Positions 22,994 through 36,296 of a stretch of 64,000 nt of DNA are shown piece after piece; position 1 is the stretch's first letter; each line of letters opens with the position of its first letter. A model generated the notes under the pieces. It saw only the letters and a list, made by a program, of their open reading frames with translations, was not told the DNA's origin and ran no database searches. The DNA is taken from positions 62,001 to 126,000 of the forward strand of contig JASANG010000483.1 of the NCBI GenBank assembly GCA_030248215.1. Direction: 5' to 3'. The DNA comes from Enoplolaimus lenunculus. Lineage: Eukaryota; Nematoda; Enoplea; Enoplida; Thoracostomopsidae. A program made the translations under genes and the position numbers.

Positions 22994-23163
22994 TACAACT
23001 TACTTTTAGTTCTATCCCGATGTTTACGCTATCAGCTCAAATTTATAGTGACGCGGCTGTCTTCGGCATTATTTTTATCGTTCAGTTGAACATTTCCAAC
23101 TTTTTAATTTTAATTTTTGAGTTTTAAACATTAAAATATTTAAACGGTTATTTGTTCGTTTCA

Positions 23164-23245
23164 GACACAACTCAATCCAACTCCATCTACAGCAACTACG
23201 GTTAAAGTGACGTTCAAATCAACAGCCAGGGGAACTCAGGCTTAA
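23164..23245 (+). CDS. Possible alternative 3' exon of the EGF-family ligand (weak)
   Basis: A good acceptor (TTTGTTCGTTTCAG) precedes ACACAACTCAATCC. Joined from the donor at 20829 it would give a short basic tail starting RHNSIQLH and stop at 23212; in another frame it stays open to 23245. It begins like the exon at 22182. No family match supports it. Confidence 0.15.
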
Positions 23246-23329
23246 TCGTGTACGTTACGAACTCTGCGTTACAGTACGTACAGATGTCACTGCGTCCATC
23301 GAGCCGAATCCATTACTGCTACCGTAATC

Positions 23330-23545
23330 TAGGGTCTATATGGCCCGTATTCTCAAATGTATGTCGCACATATCACCAGTTGGTGATAGGTCTTGTAACT
23401 TTCGAACCAGTGAATGCCAAGGCTCAAAATGTAGTACCCAATTTGAATGCAACAACTACAATAGTCAGTGGGTTTGAAAACCGATTACTAACTGATGATA
23501 GTTGCTATACACATCTGATAATACCGACGTATATTCTCAAATGCG
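23330..23545. mobile_element. MITE with TATTCTCAAATGTATG ends
   Basis: GTATTCTCAAATGTATG and CACCAGTTGGTGATAGG at the left recur in inverse near 23480-23530. A related copy lies at about 33888-34130 and a fragment at about 32808-32870, all containing CACCAGTTGGYGATAGGTCT or a close variant. Borders are approximate. Confidence 0.5.
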
Positions 23546-24349
23546 TATTTCAGCTATCACCAGCTTAGCGATATGTTTTCAAACGTATGAATTAATGCTT
23601 ATACCTGCGCGTCTAAAAGTTTTCATAAACGTAGGACAATTGAAATGCAGAACAATATGCTTAATTTCCATTCTCGCTATTCAATGATTTGAAATTTGCA
23701 ATAGATTTTGTCAGCTAGTAATCCGTGCTATTATACCCATTTAAGAATTGACTGGTTCAGAAGTTATGCAAATTTGACTTTTTCGTTATATTTTACGTCA
23801 CAAATGTATTGAAAATTTTAGAATAACGGCAAAACCTGTACGTTTTTGATCCGGAGTTTAATTTTTACCAAATCCGAACGAGAACAGAGATTATACCTCC
23901 AACAGTAACCTGAAATACAAATGAAGTGTTTAAATAAACTTGAAACAGCCGATACAAGTATCTCAAGATGTTTTGAAACTCTGTAGAAAAACTCAAAAAA
24001 TTGATGCGGTCGAGAAAAATTTTATTCCGTAACAGTACTATAAGCATATTCCTAAGCCTAAGCTTAAACCAAAGCGTAAAAAAGCTTCTACCTAAGCCTA
24101 TTCCTAAGAGTAAGCAAAAACATCTAAACGTTAAGCTTTAATTGCAGATTCGATGTAAAACGGTCTGCCCCTGATCTTGACATGGGCCGCTAACCCTACT
24201 TCGAGGTTTCTATATTTTTCTAGTTTTTGCTAGACAGTTAGATAATGAATAATCTCGACTTTATTTCAATTTAACCAATTTTCCTATTGATTGCAGCACA
24301 AAAGTAATAAAGCTTGTTTTAGTTTCAAAATTAACTTTAAAATCGGCGA

Positions 24350-24580
24350 TAAATACAATAATGTCCGAGCAATACATTCACTGTGAGCAGTGTTTAAAAT
24401 TTATAACATATATGCAAAGTACAAAATCTCCACAAGACGTTAGAGCCTACTCGGGCTCGAGCGTCAAGCTCCTATAGCTCATTGGTCATCGTAAACGCCT
24501 CCCACCCGTGAGACTGGGGATCGAATCTTACCTTGAAATTACATCTCATATGAAATTGAAAATATTCATATGAGAAAGGG
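24350..24580. mobile_element. TTAA-type MITE with tRNA-like region, second copy (inverted, one end missing)
   Basis: The right end reads TTCATATGAGAAAGGG followed by CTAA. Inside are GCTCCTATAGCTCATTGGTC and GGGGATCGAATCTTACC, the A-box-like and B-box-like pair, here on the plus strand. The left terminal repeat is not recognisable. Confidence 0.7.
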
Positions 24581-26519
24581 CTAAAACGGTTTTACAGCGA
24601 TAATTTTGGCTCAAGCAAGAACACCTGAGTTTCTGGGCTGATTTAGCTGAACGTTAGGCTCATATGATTCTAGTTTCACGGGCAGGGCAAACGTTTTGTG
24701 AGTTTTATGATCATAGGAAACTGTTATTAACAAGCGATACAATTCACAACACATAAAAACGTGAACAAACTACTGACCAACATGTAAAAACGGAACCTTT
24801 TCCTAAATTCACTTTATGGCCCATGTTACTTTTCGGGCTGTCCCAGTTTGTGGTGGGTCTGTTAAAGAGTAGGTTTACATTCTAGACTACATTTCTTTGC
24901 TTAGGCTTAGGCTTAGGCTTAGAAATACGGCCCATGTAAAGATCAGGAGCGGAACGTTTTTCTGTGGGACTAGAATAGAGTAAAAGCATAAGGTTTATAC
25001 TAATTTTTTTGCTTGGCTTAGGCTTAGGCTTAGGATTAGGCTTAGGACTATGTTATAATACTATTCCTTCCGTGTTATTTGCATTGGGTGAAATACACTT
25101 AATCTACTGTTACAGCCCTATCAGTAACATTGGCCCAGTTTATTATGCGTTCAGAAACATCATCAACATATGTTCGTTTTAGGCCCCTTTTGCCTGGTTC
25201 ATCACAGAATATGGTTTTAATTTTAAACCAAAATACCACAGAGCACCGTAGTAAAATAGTATTTTTGAAATTTAAGCGAAAAATTTTCAATTTACTATCT
25301 CAAAATTTTATAAACATTCTCATGGTAGGATTTTACGAAATAATCATGTCCTTGTCAAACAAAATATTCCACAATTCGACTACTATAAGTATTAACACCA
25401 TCTGAAACGTCTATTAAAATTATAATTTAGTTTAATTTTGCTGTTACGTTTTACTTCGTACTTGGTTCTGTAACGAAAGCCTATTTAAACCTGCAGGGCT
25501 GTATAGAATCTAAAAGGGAAATTCCAAGTATAACATCATGTTTAAACGTAAGGATTAGCCAACGAAGCTAAGAAATATAGCTGCTTGATGTCTTATAAGG
25601 CAGCATGGCACAACCAGAGGTCTGCCTCAGGCTCCGGCTGAAAATCGGCCTCCGGTTCCGGCCCCCGTAGCATTTTTGCCGGAGGTTCCGGCAATTTCAG
25701 TAGTAAAATTTTGTATAATTTTGCAAAAATTACCTTTTTATCTGTTTAGCGCGTTTCGTTTTAGTTTTGCTACAATTTTCAGGAAAGAATTTTCGAAATT
25801 TTGCAAAAAAATTAGCGTAAAAGCAAACAACTTAACAACATATTGTAGATATTGGCTAAAATTAACTACTTAATTAACTATCATTTTTACTACCTAATTT
25901 CGCCTCACTTCCGGCTCCGGCAAGTTTCTCTGACGTCCGGTCCTGGCTCCGGCGCCGGCATTCTTCACCTCCGGTTGCACCCTGTAAGGCAACATAAACA
26001 TGATTCAGCTGACGGCATTAGGTACAACAAGAATCAATATTTGAAGAAACTTTATATTTACATGTTTATAACTGAGTACCGTCTGTGAAATGCTCATTAT
26101 TTGACTTCTGCTCACGGTCACTTGCCACTTACGTTTCCAAATCGTTGATAACGACAGTGGCCCATGTAAAGATCAGAGGTGGAACGTTTTTCTTTGGGAC
26201 TTCAATATAAAGCTGAAGAATTAGACTAATTTTTTTGCGTAGGCTTAGATTTTAAGCTCATACTTTCACTTAAGCTTACCAGTATGGGCCCATGTTACTT
26301 TAAGCGGCGTTCAGGTTTCTGGTGGGTCTATAAAACTGTGGGTTTAGATTCTAGATTACTTTTTTTTGCTTAAGCTTAGGCTTAGGCTTAGGAACACATT
26401 TTTCCAACGCTTAGACTTAGGCTTAGGCTTAGGAATACGCTTAATATACTGTTACAACCTTTAAAGTAACATTGGTCCCAATATGGTTATATTACTGTTA
26501 CAGCGTTGTTTTATACATT

Positions 26520-26771
26520 CACTGTAAATTCCACTGAGTTGAATAATCAACTCAGCTAGCGAGTTAGTTATTTCTGAGTTAATAACAATATTCATTAACA
26601 CACTCTGAGTTGAGTTGATTTTCAGTCTCAGTTGGTTTGATTCCGGGTGACTCGATCGGTTAACTCAGATAGAGTTGCATCAACTCACAATTCTGAGTTC
26701 TGATAGTCCTACCTCAGACTGAGTGATTCAACTCATTCTAAGTTAAAATCAACTCACGGGAATTTACAGTG
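26520..26771. mobile_element. CACTGTAAATTCC foldback MITE (252 bp), uninterrupted copy
   Basis: The ends CACTGTAAATTCC and GGAATTTACAGTG are perfect inverse repeats of 13 bases. The interior is dominated by CAACTCAG/CTGAGTTG words. It is the empty counterpart of the interrupted copy at 19015-19564. Confidence 0.85.
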
Positions 26772-27150
26772 TTGGAGTTAATTGTAAATTTTTGGTTGAA
26801 CAAATCCAGCGATGTTAAAAAAACTTTAAAATGGAAATTAAGAACGAATTCCACCCTGAACAGGTTTAAGAACAAACTAATTGACACGAAGAATTATTAA
26901 GGTTTTAAACAGCGACGTTCGTCTCAACCAACAGATATTTTATATGTTTCAAAATCACATACCGTCCAAACGATCCCATGAACGAAAGAAGACACTTTAG
27001 CAAACTTTAGAATTGGAGTCGATGCTTGTCAGAACCCCGAAAATTCTATTTGAAACATTTTTTCTCCCAAGCATACACAGCTAATATTAATGCGATTATA
27101 CAGAGCAGGTACTGAACAAGGTCATATGTCTTTTTGACAAGTTTACGCTG

Positions 27151-27319
27151 CACTGCTAAAAATGGTGAGTCAAATTTACTCTCTCCGAAATAGGCTCTAC
27201 GGGACTATAGTAAATGGAGCAAATTCGATTCCGCCACAGTCACTGTTGACGCAGTTTGTGTAGTCACGTAGAGCCTATTTCAGAGAGAGTGACAATTTGA
27301 CTCACCATTTTTTGCAGTG
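27151..27319. mobile_element. CACTGCAAAA foldback MITE, third copy (shortened)
   Basis: The ends CACTGCTAAAAATGGTGAG and CTCACCATTTTTTGCAGTG match the copies at 22458 and 22773. It is shorter (169 bp) because part of the central palindrome is missing. Confidence 0.8.
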
Positions 27320-30300
27320 TGTTTAGTTTCAAAATTAAACTTTTATTATACTCAAGATAACTGGCTTAACCAGCGTTTTTATGGATTTAGATAAATTGGG
27401 GTTTTTATCCTTAGCTGGTTGATCTGGGTAACATTTTGGCTATTTTCGGTTTTTCATATTAAAAATGATTTAGAAAAGAATTTTGCTAAAATCAAACTTT
27501 TTGTAACTCAACAAATGATTTTAATTATTATTTTTACATTTTTCACCGTAAGTTAGATTAAAATATGATTAACTGTGTAAATTGTAGGTTTTTTGCTTAT
27601 TTCATTCGAAACTGTCCCCGTATTTCATAAGCTGTGGCTGTCCGAAATTTTTATAATTAACTGAATTTAGAACTTTTAGCAGATTCGCGTTTGTACACTA
27701 TGAATGCGGCGTTCACGTTTATAACTGGGACAACCTGGAACACGTTTTGTCCCTATTACAACAGCGGGTAAAATGTTGTCTGCACGAAGATCCGCTACCA
27801 AATTCAAAAATTTGAATTGTTTGCAATCCTGAAGTGACATTCACTCTTTGTACTGGAATATCATATGATGTTCGAAATATTGTCTGTCAATATCATATGA
27901 CATGTTTGAAAATGACTGCAAGGTTGTGGTAAACCAGCCTGAATGTCCTGTTGTAGAATGTCAAATGATCTAAAATTTGAAATTTGAATGCAATGCCCTT
28001 AGCAATATATTTAGTGAAAATTTTTACCTGAAACACAAAAATAGAAACTAAATATTCGTTATTGCTTATATATCTAACTTTTTACTATTTTATTAGTGCG
28101 CGCAAATTGCATTGTCTTTGATAATATTTTGCGATATTGTAATATTTGGTACAATTTAAGGATAACATGATGTTCGCCTAACTGTCCAGTGATATCAAGT
28201 GACATATGGCTATTTGTATGTGATGATCACTTGAAATTAAAAATTTGTAAACCAATGACATGTGGCATTCACATTTTGTCGTCATATCCGCAATTTAGAT
28301 TACAAACTTTTATGTTGATGTCAAATCAACATATTACACAAAACGTGTTCCGGAATGCTCCAATTATAACGTGAACCCCGCATAAAGTAAGCATTATAAC
28401 CACATATTAAGTATTAGTAGAGTCGTATTTCGTTTAAGCAAATCTGTTTTTAGAAAATGGTTAAAAAATTTGTTTTGTTCAAAATTCCCACATGCCAATG
28501 TTTGGTCATTAAAGCTTTTACATGAGAGACAAATGTTTAAATTATTTTCAAATTTTCAATTTTCATTTAGCTCTTACAGAAGCTATTAATATGGTTTAGA
28601 TATTTATGTATATATCAAAGTTTCTCTCAAAGGAATGTCAAAATGCCAAAATTTGCTTTATGGGTAAAGTTTGCGTCCAAGTTAACAATTTTCTGTCTCG
28701 TTTTATATTAGCGCCACCCTTAATAGTAAAAATGGTTGCTATATGTGTAATATTAAAATCTCAGGGCAATGTATTAAACAGGGCTATTACAGTAGTATAG
28801 GCATATTCCTAATCCCAGAGTTTAAGCCTATAAAAATAGGCTAAAACTTAAGCTTACCCTGTTGCAGTCTTGCAGAAAAACGATCCGTCCTGATCTTTAC
28901 TCGTGCCAAATCTTTCTAGTGCAGTAATTTTGCATCAATACGAATTTTCGTATTTGTTCTATGTTTTGTCTACGTCAATCCATCGGAGCGCAAACTTAGA
29001 TTAAACATAATACGGCCCAAATTAGCTATTGAGGGTGTTTCAGCTTTAATAATAATGTTTGTTATAAATAATATTATAGAGCGATTAACGCTCAGACAGA
29101 AAAATCAAATGTGTTCATAATTTAATGCGAAGAAAATTGTTCCAAATTATTTATTAATCTGTCTTATAAAAGTAAATACTTCATAAAATGTCAACTCTGG
29201 CACTAAGTTAAATTCCCATAGAGGAATTATTGTATTTTTCATCTCTTATTTGAAAATATTTTGCCAATTACGAATATAACTGAATTTTAGCAAAATATAT
29301 AAAATCATAAGAACATAAAACACTTAGCGTAGCTAAGCGCCATTGAGCAGGGTTGGGCACCGGAACAAACACTAAAAGAATAACGGTGGTTTCCGAACGA
29401 TGGAAAAACCGGAAACTTCTTAAAAAATATATTCATTTCCGGGGATAACTTGCGTAACAGCGACAAAACGTCACTGAATACTGCAAGTTGTCTTGTGTTG
29501 CATCCGGAATTTGTTAGCTAATTGTCGGGGATACTATGTACTAGAGTTTATAATATGTGTGCTGTAGTGACCCGAATAAAAGAAGGCGCAATTATAGGGG
29601 GTCCCCATTTTGAGTCCAAATGAATAGGAGTCCGCATCCCTAATAAGAGTCCGTAAGCGGATAGAGTCGCTAAACTCTAATTAGAGTCCATAAAAAATTT
29701 TATTAATTTAAATTAATCTGTTTATAAGCCAAAAACAGCTTTATTTCTTATAATTTTACCCCTGGGTGAAGAGTGTTTATATAAGCTTTCGATCACGGAT
29801 AGTTAATACTTATACATTGGGATTTAGTTTATTAATTTGAAAGTTTTCTGGCCACAGTGGAATTTTGCTTGACACAACGTGGCTTTTATTAGTGTTTTGT
29901 TCGAGATAAATTTTTTACGATGTGGACGGCCAATGTTGCACAAGCGTATTCCGAATCCAAAGCCTAAGCCTAAACAAAGAATGTAGTGTAGAATGTAAGC
30001 CTACTGTTTTACCGACCCTCCAGAAACCGGGACGGCCCTAAAAGTAACATGGGCCGATGACACGAAGTTTAAACACACAATACCATGGATTCATCTAAAA
30101 TGTCAATTCGCTCTGTAACGTATAAATCACAAAGTATATGGTCCATGTAAAGATCAGGAGCGGAACGTTTTACTGCGGGACTGCAATGAAGTAAGCTTAA
30201 ACGTTAATCTATTTAGTTGTTTAGGCTTACGTTTTGACTTAGGCTTATTAATATGCTTATACTACTGTTACGGCCCTGTTCTTTACCATTGGCCTGTTTT

Positions 30301-32123
30301 TTATAAATCGTACTATGGACAATTGAATGCAGAAATTTCAACGGCAGTAAAAAATCACTCGTTTTGAAAATTTATTAGACGTTTATCAAATATCTGACAA
30401 AGACATACTGATAATCTGATGTAAACGGATAGTAAAAATAATGGAAACTAATAAAATTGACTTGCGTCAAAAACGGAAGTGAACATTTTATATTAAGCAA
30501 TACTTTAATGCAAGTTTTACTTTGATGCCAATTTATACAATTGAAATATGCAAATATTCACCCGGCAGAGTAAAATTGATAAAATTTCAAGTCGTCCAAA
30601 ATCTTTTTTAGAATACTGACAAAGTTCGTACTTATATTCAAAATTGAAGTCTTTAAGCACTTCTGTATCGAAACATTAAATGTTTTTTCAATTTTAACTG
30701 ATTTACAACTAAACTATCTTTTATGAGCATATAAAAATAACGGAGTTTCCGGTATTTCAATACCAGACACGTAAGCAGGACATTGATGTTTACCGGAAAC
30801 GGATACAACACATTGCATAATGTCGTAAAAACTTTATTTTCCTAAATGTTGACTATTATCGTTTTCTGGTTAAATGGTTCAGGTACATAAAGACTGGGTA
30901 ATTTGATTTAATTCGACGGAGAAAAAAGGTATATAATTAGCTTACGTTGGCTTCATACTTTTATCCAACACAAACCAAAGCGTTCACTACACGCGAAACC
31001 TATTGCAAAATGAAACAAATTAAGCTGTAAGCAACGTAGTGGAGATGTGAATTGCGAGATTTGAAAGTTGTTAAAGCAAAGTCGAAAAAAGTTATTCTAA
31101 AAATTAAGCTTTCTCTTTTCTAATCCCAAAGAGAAACGTTCCGCCCTGATCTTTACATGGGCGGGCCTCTAATATTCATCGGATTTGCTCAAATTTTGAG
31201 AAAAAATAACGGATGAAGAAGTTTTTTTAATTTTGGAAGAAATTCGTAATTTTTAAATTGTATCGAACAATCTAAAACCATATTTATGATGAAAAATTGA
31301 GTAGACGTGATTTATAACTAATTTTGAGCATAAAAATAACACAAATTCCGGTACTCCTAGAACTGAAGCAGAAACGGACATTGATTTTTACCGGAAACGG
31401 AAACGAATATCGGGTTGTACCGTGTTGAAACGACGTCAGCAAATTAAAAATATTACACTGAAATGTTGTTAAACTTTCGTTCATGACGTTTTTGTGAAGA
31501 AATTTCGGTATTTCAAAATTCAAAATTTGTCCAAAAATGAAAACAATAATTTTTGAGAACGAATACACTTTTTAATGGGTGCGACAGATCAATTTTCAAA
31601 CAAAGAATAATGTCATGTATATGCTGATACATTCTCGTGCCCGTAGTCAATGGACAGCCAGGGAGACTCAGCCTCCCCCCTGAAAGAATTTTGTCATCCC
31701 AGCCCCAACTACTAAAGCTTCAACCTTGCTTGTAAGTCAAAACGCTTATATGCCCGTTCTGAAAAGTATTTAGTTCCGCTCAAGTAAAAAGACCGGGGTA
31801 CGGTTCTGTATAATTGAACGTTAAAACTTTGACATTTTATAACTCTAACAGTTAATTATCGTTTGGGCGGCTCTGGCTAACGAAAGTTTTAATTTAAAAG
31901 ATAGAAACAAATTAAACCTCAGTTAATTTTAGTACTAATAATAAGTTACTTATTTACCTGCTGATTAATACGCTGAAATAATATTTAGAACTCAAAATTT
32001 GTTTGTCTTTTAAGCAAAAATTATTTATTGACCCATAGAATTGAAAATGTTAGAACTCAAAAGCCGGACGTTCAACATCTGTGCAACACTTTCATTAATA
32101 CCAGTTTACTGATAGGCCTTTAA

Positions 32124-32386
32124 CCCTTTTTCACATGAATATTTTCAATTTCATATGAGATACACTTTCAAGGTAAGGTTCGATCCCCAGTCTCACGAGT
32201 GGGAGGCGTTTACGATGACCAATGAGCTATAGGAGCTTGACGCTCGAGCCCGAGTAGGCTCTCACGTCCTGTGGAGATTTTGTACTTTGTATATATGTTA
32301 TAAATTTTAAACACTGCTCGCAGTGTGTGTATTGCTCGTACATTATTGTATTTAGTTGCTCATAGTATACTCTATGAGTGAAAGGG
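32124..32386. mobile_element. TTAA-flanked MITE with tRNA-like region, third copy (263 bp)
   Basis: It starts CCCTTTTTCACATGAA and ends TATGAGTGAAAGGG with TTAA on both sides (32120-32123 and 32387-32390). The minus strand reads GCTCCTATAGCTCATTGGTC and later GGGGATCGAACCTTACC, a good B box. This is the best-preserved copy of the family. Confidence 0.85.
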
Positions 32387-33887
32387 TTAAACCAGCAGGG
32401 GATCTAGAAAATTTAGACAGCGGCGAGATGTAACACGGAAAACCGCCCGAGACCGAAGCGAGCAACCAGTTGAATGCCATTCAGTTTTCAATTTTAACAC
32501 AGTTTGGTTTTAATCCGTGTTGTGAGGTTTACGTTTGGGTTGCAACCACTTGGATCCGCAAGGGTTTCAAACAATTTCACATGGCCCATGTTACTTTCAC
32601 GGGCGTCCAGGTTTCTGGTGGGTCTGCAAAAGAGTAGGTTTAGATTCTTGATTACTTTATTTTGCTTAGGCTTAGGCTTCGGCTTACGCTTAGGAACACG
32701 TTTTTGCAACGCTTAGGCTTCGGCTTAGCAATAGGCCTAATCTACAGTTACGCCCCTGAAAGTAACATTTCCCGCGTAATCTATTTACTTTCGAGTTGTA
32801 TCTTGGCATGTATTCTCAAATATGTACAGCACCTATCATTTATTGGGTGATACGTCTTATTGCTTGAATTGCACTGTATGTTGAACTGGCTAAAAGTTTC
32901 TTAAAAGTTTGATCGTAGAAAAAATGTGTTGCCGGGATGCGTTCCGAATATGAAACATCTTAAAATTTCACAAAAGAGTATGTCTTAAAAATTTAACCCA
33001 AATCAGATTTCTGAGTCTAAAATGTGAAAATAAACGTTTATGTAATGTTTAGCCTGTTGCAAGAAACAACAACGTTTTGAATTTACTAAATTATTCGAGT
33101 AAAAACTAAAAAGATAAAGTCTCAAATAATTTAAAAAATATTACATTAATATTAATAATCGAAACTGGTACCGTTGTACAGTACCTGTCTCGTATAGATG
33201 ACCAAATTTTATATCCTGATTACTGAATATTAGGAATTAGCATTTATTTTTGTCTTACAGACTACGGTATAATACAAATCACTCCACATTTAAGGTCCTT
33301 GCCTCGAGCTTAGACTAACACGCAAGTTTGGGCTTAGGTAAAGGCTTAGGCGGATTAAACGGCGGTTTAGCGTCAGGTACGTAACAGCCCTTTCTTATGC
33401 TAAACCTATGCCATATTCTAATTGTAAGCCAAATCTTGTCAGATGAAAGTGTACGTAAGCCAAAATCACGCGTCCGGTGTTCAGTCTGTTTATTAACCCC
33501 GGTGTGTTTTGTTACATATTACTGTGATAGGCTTAGGCTTAGGAATCGGCTCATCCGTACGCTTAGACTTAAACTTAAGCTTAGGCTAGGCATAGGCTTA
33601 GGTTTAGGCTTAGGAATAGGCTCATCCGTACGCTTTGGCTTAGGCTTAGGAATATGTTTATCATACTGTTCCGCCGCTGTTCTTTACATTGGCCAAAGTA
33701 ATAATGTGAAACATTTTGAAAAAAGTTGATGCGCTAGCGGCGAAACATACAAGTTTTGATGATTTATAATTTCTTCGAAACCAAAGCTGCCGTTTTTCAC
33801 GTGGATTATAAAGCAGCTTCAAACATGCAAAACATTTTCTCAATTGCTATTTTTGACCTGAAATGTGATTGCTGTAAACCAAACTGC

Positions 33888-34130
33888 AACTAGGGCCTAT
33901 ATTCTCTATTATGTGCAGCACTTTTCACCAGTTGGCGATAGGTCTTGTAACGTTCCAACCAAACAATGATGCTGTCTCAAATTCAGCACATTTTTATTGC
34001 ATTCAATTTACCGTACTTCTGTGCAAATTTTGACATCTACAATTGCTGTATTTCGTTAGTTTGAAAACGTCTTACTAACTGCTGATAGCTGCTATATGTA
34101 TTTGATAATATGGGCCAAGAATTTCCATTC
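33888..34130. mobile_element. MITE related to 23330-23545
   Basis: It contains TATATTCTCTATTATGTGC, CACCAGTTGGCGATAGGTC and, at the other side, CTAACTGCTGATAGCTGC with ATTTGATAATATGGGCC, paralleling the copy at 23330. Borders are approximate. Confidence 0.5.
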
Positions 34131-34262
34131 GCGACAGGTGCTTCAACGTTCGGTTATTTCTATAAGCTTGTTTTTAATTTACATGAATCGTGTTAGTGTT
34201 TAAATAGACTCAAAAACAAAATTTCATTTTGAAAAGCTGAAGCACAGTAAGAAATCTATGCT

Positions 34263-34303
<41 letters not shown>

Positions 34304-34306
34304 TAC
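34263..34306. repeat. (TA)n microsatellite
   Basis: An almost pure alternating TA run with one AAA interruption, in AT-rich non-coding sequence. Confidence 0.9.
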
Positions 34307-35611
34307 AATTTAGATTAAATATATAAATAGATCTTGTGTTTGTTTTCAACGGATCTAAAAGAAATGTTGAAATTTCGAATTTGAATACTCAAAATTAATA
34401 TTTGAATGCTGTAAATTAATTAATTTGATTTTAAGCTGCAAAATGTAAGATCCACATCAAACACAAATGACTTGTTGAGAAAACTAATCAGTTGAGTAAC
34501 AGTGATTGCTGTTTACCGTTCATCAACCATAAATTTATGTTCCGATTAATTTCAAACCTTTTCGTCATGGAACAATTCTCGCTTAGTGTTCGTGACTTGC
34601 CATTTGAATAGGGATGTCGTGTGTTCGGTAGTGCGATAGAGTAGGCTTGAGTATTCGACTAATTTTTGTTCTTAATAAGGCTTAGACTCACGAATATGCG
34701 TAAAATACTGTCACACGTCTTAATGGCCCATGTTAAGATCAGGGGCGGAACGTTTTTCTGTGGGACTAGAAAAGATTAGGCTTAGGCTAAGCAATATGCT
34801 TATAATACTGTTCCGCTCCTGTTCTTTGCATTGGCCGAATTTTTAGCAAAGAATATGCTGTTGGCTTATTCAATTTTTAAAAAGAATTTTAACATTTTGT
34901 CCCTCTTTTTGGAACTGGATATTTTTTCATTGATACAGTGTCGTTGAATCTCGGTTTAAATTTTGTCAAAATTTTATGGATACCTCAATCGCTTAAAATC
35001 TGCAAAGCGGATATTGTTTACCAATTCGATGATGACGGACTGCGATGGACTGTGCCGGATAACATTAAAAAATTTTCAAAGGCATAAAGCCGCCCTTTGA
35101 TCGTAAACTCAAGAGTTTGTCCAATCAGAAATGTGTTAAATCCCTATTTAACTTTGCTTTATTGTACACTGCAAAAGAGTCGAATTTGACTCTGGCGAAG
35201 TAGAATTTGACTCAGTTTGTGTAGTCCGGAAAAGCCAATCATTAGACAAAGGTTTATGACAAGCTCAAAAATATACAAAAAATTTCAAAATCTGACCTTA
35301 ATAGGAGCACAAAAGCTCGATAAGGCATGTTTCCGGCACGGGTAGCAGTCCAGGGATTCGGAGGCGATTCCTCTGTTTTTCCCAGTCCTCGAAAACCTTC
35401 TAGTTTTCATGTTGCTATACTAAACTTAAACGGAACATAACAAAATCATGTCTGTTTCTATTTTTGACCTTTCTGACAGCAGGTGTGTGAATCGCAATAC
35501 ATAGAAATGCAGGGCCATAATATGTTTGCCATAAGCGAATTATTTGCCGGATAGTCGAATATACGGTCATCGCAAGTCGAAGAAGGTAAGAAAAAATTCT
35601 ATCTGCGGGTA

Positions 35612-36057
35612 CTGTATTGACCCGAATAAGAGTGGGAGGGGTAATAATAGGGGGTCCCCATTTTGAGCCCGAGTCAATTGGAGTCCGTATCCCTAATAAG
35701 AGTCCGCAAGCGGATAGAGTGCCTAAACCCTAATTGGAGTCCATAAATGTCAAATAACCCTAATTGTAGCGCATCAACGACTCCAGGACCAAATAACTTG
35801 AGTTCGAAACTTTAAAGCGTACTTGAATTTTGAAAGTACATTCCTAAGTAGAACCTTGTACAATCGCTGAAGCTATTGACGCAAGACAAATACACGTTCA
35901 ATTCAACGGATAATGCAATACTGGATATATAGCAATAATGAAGGGTGGCGGAGGACGGGTTAAAATTAAATAACAGTCCGTAACCAAATAACAAGGGGGG
36001 TACGCTCTGGAGAGGCCAAATAAATATCAGTCCCCCCTCTTATTCGGGTCACTACAG
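35612..36057. mobile_element. TA-flanked MITE, ACCCGAATA family, full length (446 bp)
   Basis: It starts CTGTATTGACCCGAATAAG and ends CTTATTCGGGTCACTACAG with TA on each side. The interior has G-rich and C-rich blocks (GGGGGTCCCC near 35652). It is the most complete of the three copies here and lies 240 bases before the GPCR frame. Confidence 0.85.
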
Positions 36058-36296
36058 TAAGCGAGTTATTTGCCAGATAGTCAAATACCCGCTCACCGCA
36101 AGTCCAAGGACCGTAAACAATTTAATCTGCGGACATTTAGACTTTCAGCTATATCTAAGCCAGGTATCTCTAAGTCTTCTAGACTCGAAGTGGGAACATT
36201 GCTATACAATTAACATAAGCCAAAATCTAAGTTAACGTTGTACCGGAATTTATTTGAATTTAAAGCATAAACCATAAATTTACGCCTTTTATACTA

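Larger units (their letters stand above)
18500..34840. repeat. Dispersed MITE family built on (TTAGGC)n hexamers, about 15 copies
   Basis: Members have GGCC-ending terminal inverted repeats of two types: type 1 GGCCCATGTAAAGATCAGG, type 2 GGCCCATGTTACTTTCRGGGC. Between them lie variable runs of GCTTAGG. Copies by my reading: 18500-18671, 20325-20590, 21186-21386, 21410-21551, 24028-24190, 24928-25088, 26158-26285, 28768-28907, 30139-30292, 31105-31165, 33325-33694 and 34726-34840 (type 1 or worn), and 24821-24925, 26286-26476, 29931-30055 and 32583-32768 (type 2). Boundaries of worn copies are approximate. There is no coding capacity. Confidence 0.8.
25088..36296. other. Gene-poor tract, mostly MITEs and low-complexity AT
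   Basis: No gene family was recognised on either strand. Apart from the elements listed separately, it holds AT-rich sequence with short unsupported frames, a (TA)n run at about 34263-34306, and a CCGG-type hAT-like element at about 25610-25984 (ends GGCACAACCAGAGG and CCTCCGGTTGCACCCTG). The stretches 27320-28767 and 30300-31100 show nothing I can name. Confidence 0.5.
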
